Shown here: positions 32,667-36,256 of the stretch, in pieces
How the letters are laid out: each line of letters begins with the position of its first letter
Numbering within the stretch: the stretch's first letter is position 1
NCBI GenBank assembly: GCA_035292885.1
Contig: DATDPG010000173.1
Coordinates: forward strand, 1-36,256
Source: Bdellovibrionota bacterium
Lineage (GTDB): Bacteria; Bdellovibrionota_G; JALEGL01; DATDPG01
DNA length: 36,256 bases
Reading direction: 5' to 3'
Program-made: the position numbers and the translations under genes
Notes under the pieces: model-generated
The model's input: the letters and a program-made list of their open reading frames with translations, nothing else
Database searches by the model: none
What the model was told of the DNA's origin: nothing

Positions 32667-34004
32667 CTAAGCCTTCGGTAGGTTTTTCAGATTCAGTTCC
32701 GGGAAAGGCGGTCCCGGTTTCGCGAAGAAATATCCCTGGGCGTAATCGATCTCGAATTCCCGGAGGACGTCAAAATCCTCCGCGGTTTCTACGCCCTCGG
32801 CGACCGTGTCCGCGTCGATCGATTTGGCCAGGGCGTGCAGCGCTTTGAGCATCGCTTTTTTCCCCTGGTTTTCATGGACGCCGCGAACGATGGAAGCGTC
32901 GATTTTCACGTATCTCGGCTTGATTTCCATGATCGCTTCCAGGCTGGAATAGCCGGCGCCGACATCGTCGATCGCAATCGTGATCCCGGCTTCGGTGTAA
33001 TAACTGATCGCCTGTTTGAAATGCGAGTACTGCTCGATCGCATTTCGCTCCGTGATTTCGAACACGATATCTTCAATCGGCATTTCGTTGGCTTCGAGAA
33101 ATTTGAGAAAGGAACTCATTTCAAAATCGGGGTCGTAGATCAGGTTGGGCAGCGTATTGACGAAAAGCTTGCGGCCCCTCGGCTTTCCTTTCGCGTTGAT
33201 GATCGCGCGTTTTCGGCAGAGGCGATCCAGTTCGAAGACGAGGCCGGTCTCCTCCGCCAGCGTGAACAGTATGATGGGCGCCTCGATCTCCGAGTTGCGG
33301 GGACCCCGGCTGAGCGCTTCGTAGCCCATGATTGACATGTCCTTGAGGCGGACGATCGGCTGGTAGAGTGTATAAATCTTTTCTTCAAGGACGATTTTCT
33401 GGAGCCGGCCGCGATTCTTGAGCTCCAGCTGCGACATATGCAGCTTGGCGATCTCCCGTGCTTCGTCGATCAGGTTGTAAATCGTCCGCCGGGAACGGAT
33501 CATCGGATTGTGGACGACGAACGAATAACCGACGTTGATTTTCGGAAGGCCCTTCAGATAGTTGTAAAGCTCAAAAAAGAGCGTCGAGTGGAGATAGTTT
33601 TGGACCCGCTCGCAAACCATCTCGACATCGTCCTTGGAGAGGACATGTCCGGTCTGCTCCTTCCGCGTCTCCGACAAGAAGATGATGTAGGAATACCCCT
33701 GCACCTCAGTGACGGTGACCAGATCCTTGTTTCGAATCGTGACCCCTCGCATCGCCATGAGAACCGTGGCGATTTTCTGCATGATCTGTTCGAAGAGCTT
33801 GCTTCCGAATTTTTCCTCGATCTTGCCCAAGCGCCGGCCGTCCACGTAAAGCAGTCCCAGGGCGTTGTCTTTCTGAAGGAGCGTCTCCAGCTCGGTCAAG
33901 AGCACCAGGTAGCTCGGCAAGCCGCGAAACTCGTCGAACAGTCGTTCCTTAAATGACTTGGTCACAGGTCCCCTAGAAGTGTTTAGAATCGTAGGGAAAT
34001 CCAT
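32667..34004 (-). CDS. EAL-domain cyclic-di-GMP phosphodiesterase with degenerate GGDEF-like domain
   Basis: The 445-aa protein has an N-terminal region (about 30-190) folded like a GGDEF domain (LLYVDGRRLGKIEEKFG) but with no GG(D/E)EF active site. The C-terminal EAL domain (about 205-435) keeps the catalytic residues: Glu229 in EAL, Asn283, Glu316, Asp346-Asp347 in IDDVGAGYSS, Lys367, Glu403 and Gln423. It should hydrolyse c-di-GMP, perhaps with the GGDEF remnant as sensor or dimer module. No membrane helix is seen. The ATG at 34004 lacks a ribosome site. A GTG at 33965 has AGGGG just upstream and would leave more room for the divergent promoter, so it is a serious alternative. Confidence 0.92.
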   Translation of the reverse strand: MDFPTILNTSRGPVTKSFKERLFDEFRGLPSYLVLLTELETLLQKDNALGLLYVDGRRLGKIEEKFGSKLFEQIMQKIATVLMAMRGVTIRNKDLVTVTEVQGYSYIIFLSETRKEQTGHVLSKDDVEMVCERVQNYLHSTLFFELYNYLKGLPKINVGYSFVVHNPMIRSRRTIYNLIDEAREIAKLHMSQLELKNRGRLQKIVLEEKIYTLYQPIVRLKDMSIMGYEALSRGPRNSEIEAPIILFTLAEETGLVFELDRLCRKRAIINAKGKPRGRKLFVNTLPNLIYDPDFEMSSFLKFLEANEMPIEDIVFEITERNAIEQYSHFKQAISYYTEAGITIAIDDVGAGYSSLEAIMEIKPRYVKIDASIVRGVHENQGKKAMLKALHALAKSIDADTVAEGVETAEDFDVLREFEIDYAQGYFFAKPGPPFPELNLKNLPKA

Positions 34005-34033
34005 GTTAGATGTCGACTTTTTAAAGGGTTTAA

Positions 34034-34363
34034 ATGTCCGAAGAAGACAAAATCGTCTGTTCCAAGTGTGAAAAGATCATTCGCTACGAACGACCGCTCT
34101 TTTGTCCGTATTGCGGTGCAAAGCTCGAACCGGTCGAGGACCTGCTCAATTCGGACGACCGGAGGGAAGTGTATCGATGGTCTCACGCAGCGCCGCTTCT
34201 CATGAATCTATTCTTCGGATGGTTGTTACTTCTTCTGCCCGCCAGCTGGATCTGGGGAAAAGCGGGGATTTTCTGGCTCTCAATCCTGTTCACGGGGATC
34301 CTTATCGTCGCATTCGTGGGATTTCTGGTGTTCAGCGGAATGGGCGCAAAGAAGCGGTCTTGA
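34034..34363 (+). CDS. Small zinc-ribbon protein with two membrane helices
   Basis: This 109-aa protein has four cysteines in two CxxC knuckles (Cys9, Cys12, Cys24, Cys27), typical of a small zinc ribbon, followed by an acidic linker. Two hydrophobic helices follow (about 55-74 and 80-103) and a basic end GAKKRS. Zinc-ribbon membrane proteins of this kind are widespread and uncharacterised. It is divergent from the EAL gene with 29 nt between listed starts. Its last 32 nt overlap the 3' end of the convergent exported-protein gene. Confidence 0.75.
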   Translation: MSEEDKIVCSKCEKIIRYERPLFCPYCGAKLEPVEDLLNSDDRREVYRWSHAAPLLMNLFFGWLLLLLPASWIWGKAGIFWLSILFTGILIVAFVGFLVFSGMGAKKRS

Positions 34364-35054
34364 AAGGGTCGGGAGCGGACCGGAGAAGATTCGACCGGAA
34401 GAGTCCGGCGAAGACATCGAAAGCAATGTCGCGTGAGGTGTCCCAACGATCACGGAACGCCCCCTTCTCTCGTAAACGATCAAACGAGACCGGTACGGAA
34501 TTCACCGATTCCTCCGCGTTGTTGTCGAAGACGGTAAACTGAATTCCATATCTGAGAGTGTCGTGTTTACCATTGCAAAGTTCCCGCAGTGCTTCATCCA
34601 CTTGCCGCCTCTGATCATCCGTCATCCGACCGGGGTATACGGCCCGATCCTTTTGTCGAAAGAATCGATAGACGACCCCATCCACGATAGTTGAAAAGTC
34701 ATAGAGATTCTCAGCGTACGCCTGACCTGTGGCGATGGGAACCGATCGAAAGAATATGCCCAAGTCCTTTGTGTTGTATTCCAAAATACCCGGCGTAGAT
34801 CCAATAAGGTCTGTGGACCGCTTTACATCGGAATGAAAGCAGATCGCCGTGGGATAGGTTCTCAGTTGATACCCCTCCGTGTCAGCGTTCGGGCCGGCAA
34901 TCATTTTGGCGGTCAGCCGAAGTTTATCGTTCTTAAATAACTGCATCATTGTCTGCAGCGTGAGGTTCGGCCGAGACGTGCCCGACCGTGTCTTGGCAAA
35001 CGAGATACCCATCGTCGTCGCGATGAGGATTAAAAGTAAAAGAAACTTCTTCAT
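34332..35054 (-). CDS. Exported protein of unknown function (240 aa)
   Basis: I do not recognise the family. From ATG 35054 the product begins with a clear signal peptide (MKKFLLLLILIATTMGISFA), and GGAG lies six bases before the start. An in-frame start at 35099 would bury the signal. The mature part is alpha/beta with charged segments, including YRFFRQKDRAVYPGRMTDDQRRQVDEALREL near residue 130. A single Cys lies in AICFHSDVKRS, and another in ELCNGKHD. It is probably periplasmic. The 3' end overlaps the zinc-ribbon gene on the other strand by 32 nt, which is unusual but both frames look coding. Confidence 0.65.
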   Translation of the reverse strand: MKKFLLLLILIATTMGISFAKTRSGTSRPNLTLQTMMQLFKNDKLRLTAKMIAGPNADTEGYQLRTYPTAICFHSDVKRSTDLIGSTPGILEYNTKDLGIFFRSVPIATGQAYAENLYDFSTIVDGVVYRFFRQKDRAVYPGRMTDDQRRQVDEALRELCNGKHDTLRYGIQFTVFDNNAEESVNSVPVSFDRLREKGAFRDRWDTSRDIAFDVFAGLFRSNLLRSAPDPFKTASLRPFR

Positions 35055-35287
35055 TCGAGTCTCCGACGGTCTAAGAGCAAATCCAGGGCCAGAATGCAAG
35101 CAATGATTTCAATAGCTTGTATGGCATGTTCGCGGGGCATTAGAGGGTGCATGAGGTAAGCGTGGGACACGAAGCAAGGGCATGTGTAAGAACGACTGAC
35201 GAATATTTCGTTGCAACCGCCCCGCGTCGCCAATTCATCGCCGTTATCTTGGGAATTGTCCTCGACCTGCGATAGGATCTCCGCCCG
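35055..35287. promoter_or_regulatory. Divergent intergenic region upstream of the histone-fold gene
   Basis: This 233-nt region lies between the exported-protein start and the zinc-finger/histone gene. It contains a small inverted repeat ACGAA-tat-TTCGT (35199-35211), possibly an operator, and AGGATC about ten bases before the ATG at 35288. A frame on the minus strand crosses it into the histone gene, but it has no ribosome site and overlaps coding DNA, so I do not count it. No clear promoter boxes were found. Confidence 0.35.
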
Positions 35288-35767
35288 ATGAGTACCCTTG
35301 AGCCGGCATGGCGGCGATGCGCTTCGTGCAAGAAACGGATTGGCTTCGACCAGCGCTACTGGGCATGCAGCGTATCGACTTGCAATCGATCCCGCACCGG
35401 CGTTGTTTTCTGCAGTGTAACGTGCTGGGATCAGCATGTGCCGATTCTCCGGCATCGAGACGCGTATGCGGAAGAGGCACGATCACCGACGAAGAAAGAA
35501 TGGGAGAATATGTTGAACGAACAAAAAACGACCGATGAAACCACCGACGGCGAGACAAGCGTGGAATCAGGAACCCCACAACAGGAGCAGGAAGTTCTCG
35601 TCGTCGCGTCCAAAGTGAAGGCGTACATTCGCCGGCAAGCGGACATGAACACTTCCGCGGATGTCATGAAATCGCTTTCCGGAAAGATCCGAAAGCTTTG
35701 CGACGATGCGATAGGCCGCGCGAAAGAATCCGGCCGAAAAACGGTCCTCGACCGGGACATTTTGTAG
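35288..35767 (+). CDS. Zinc-finger/histone-fold fusion protein (Bd0055-like histone domain)
   Basis: This 159-aa protein has two parts joined by an acidic, disordered linker (about 68-100). Residues 8-60 carry Cys11, Cys14, Cys27, Cys32, Cys42, Cys46, His50 and His56, spaced like a HIT/MYND-type cross-brace zinc finger. Residues 102-159 (VLVVASKVKAYI, MNTSADVMKSL, AKESGRKTVLDRDIL) match the bacterial histone fold of Bdellovibrio Bd0055 closely as I recall it, including the GRKTV(x)xRDI loop-helix shared with archaeal histones. The third helix is cut short compared with Bd0055. DNA binding or chromatin organisation is likely; the zinc finger may bring a partner. It is a single-gene unit, convergent with the helicase fragment. 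Confidence 0.8.
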   Translation: MSTLEPAWRRCASCKKRIGFDQRYWACSVSTCNRSRTGVVFCSVTCWDQHVPILRHRDAYAEEARSPTKKEWENMLNEQKTTDETTDGETSVESGTPQQEQEVLVVASKVKAYIRRQADMNTSADVMKSLSGKIRKLCDDAIGRAKESGRKTVLDRDIL

Positions 35768-35786
35768 TCTTGTACGCGATCTCGCT

Positions 35787-35805
35787 GCCTCTGGTTCCGA
35801 GAGGC
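35787..35805. terminator. Hairpin between convergent genes, possible weak terminator
   Basis: GCCTCT-ggttccg-AGAGGC forms a perfect 6-bp stem with a seven-base loop between the histone-fold and helicase genes. No proper T-run follows on either strand, so factor-independent termination would be weak. Confidence 0.3.
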
Positions 35806-35837
35806 CAATGGTTTAATGAAAGCACCCTGCTCGGGAT

Positions 35838-36245
35838 TTATTGGGGCGGGGGCTGAAGGTACCCGAGCGATTCGCCGGAACGTGAAGAATCTTCGAGACG
35901 ACGATGGAATTCGACGACGGAAGGGTCGACGCGGATCGACGATTCATCCCAACCGGTAAGTGTCAGGCCGTCTCCGCTTCGTAGCCGGCTTAACGCCACA
36001 TAAGCCTGGCCCGGCTCCCAAAGGCGGCGGAGATCGCAGACCATGCTGTCGAGTGTCGCTCCCTGGGCTTTGTGAATCGTCGTAGCGTAAGCCAGTGTGA
36101 GAGGAAAGTTAGTGGCACTCTTGTCCAAAACAGCTTGAAGATTTTTGAATCGGAAGGCCGATAAAACCTCGCGCCGGCGAAGAAACTCATTGCATACACC
36201 AACTCCTCGTCGCCGTTGCGTCCTTCTTTTCGTCTGGAGAATTTC
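35838..36245 (-). CDS. C-terminal fragment of a Pif1/RecD-like superfamily 1B helicase
   Basis: The frame carries the last helicase motifs of this family: [20 protein letters not shown] (motif V-like), [18 protein letters not shown] (motif VI) and the closing [16 protein letters not shown]. Residues before it ([21 protein letters not shown]) also read as protein. The frame is closed by a stop at 36246-36248, only eight bases from the window edge, although the Walker A and other motifs must lie further upstream. So either a frameshift lies near 36180-36245 or the gene is a broken remnant. A start at TTG 36128 would give a useless 96-aa piece. I treat it as a partial gene. Confidence 0.7.
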   Translation of the reverse strand, partial: EILQTKRRTQRRRGVGVCNEFLRRREVLSAFRFKNLQAVLDKSATNFPLTLAYATTIHKAQGATLDSMVCDLRRLWEPGQAYVALSRLRSGDGLTLTGWDESSIRVDPSVVEFHRRLEDSSRSGESLGYLQPPPQ

Positions 36246-36256
36246 TTAAGATCTCA

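Noticed and set aside
35051-35455. 134-codon minus-strand frame across the histone-gene promoter
   Set aside because: It overlaps the zinc-finger coding region, has no ribosome site and no recognisable domain.

Overview
The window is a bacterial chromosome segment with two parts. Positions 1 to about 22,100 hold a surface-polysaccharide (O-antigen, capsule or exopolysaccharide) gene cluster that looks comparatively A+T-rich. From about 23,400 to the end the DNA is visibly richer in G+C and carries housekeeping, signalling and DNA-transaction genes. A PilZ protein, an EAL protein, a TPR-type exported protein with a 'PFGVGQF' membrane tail, a Bd0055-like bacterial histone fold and an archaeal-type XPB/Bax1 pair together suggest an uncultured lineage of the old 'deltaproteobacterial' assemblage (Bdellovibrionota, Myxococcota or a related candidate phylum). 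This placement is an inference and is not secure.

Polysaccharide cluster. A minus-strand group at the left edge encodes a split transketolase (two genes with overlapping start and stop) and a SAM methyltransferase. Divergent from it, a plus-strand trio encodes a DegT-type sugar aminotransferase, a GT4 glycosyltransferase and a second methyltransferase. A long minus-strand operon follows, transcribed from 17434 down to 6073. In order it encodes a GT2 glycosyltransferase with membrane tail, a Wzx-like flippase, a fused glutaminase/N-acetyl-sugar amidotransferase, a GT-C (GT39-like) membrane glycosyltransferase, a 639-aa exported protein of unknown function, a possible 45-aa small protein, a Wzy-like polymerase and a second Wzx-like flippase. 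Divergent again, on the plus strand, are an SLBB export protein, a Wzz-like chain-length protein and a membrane-anchored UDP-sugar 4,6-dehydratase (FlaA1/PglF/WbpM type). The dehydratase is preceded by an excellent sigma-54 (-24/-12) promoter match. Together these genes look like a Wzx/Wzy-type pathway that makes and exports an aminated, possibly amidinated or amidated, and methylated glycan.

Right part. A collagen-tailed lipoprotein gene (-) is divergent from a tight four-gene operon: archaeal-type XPB helicase, Bax1 nuclease (DUF790), HEPN protein and MNT nucleotidyltransferase, with overlaps of 14, 8 and 4 nt. Next come a TPR-like exported protein, Hsp20, a class-I amidotransferase (PuuD-like), a Nudix hydrolase and a PilZ protein. 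An operon follows of trxB, a rhodanese remnant lacking its catalytic middle, a four-helix His-rich membrane protein and a glycerophosphodiester phosphodiesterase. The end holds an EAL phosphodiesterase, a zinc-ribbon membrane protein, an exported unknown, a zinc-finger/histone-fold fusion and the C-terminal end of a Pif1/RecD-like helicase.

The least explained structures are two members of a roughly 160-bp palindromic element family (28186-28346 and 32499-32658). They share terminal TCATAA and a hairpin core whose stem pairs covary. One sits exactly at the start codon of hsp20 and separates it from its strong ribosome-binding site. The other contains the stop codon of the glycerophosphodiesterase gene. 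No rRNA, tRNA, CRISPR array or classical insertion sequence was seen.
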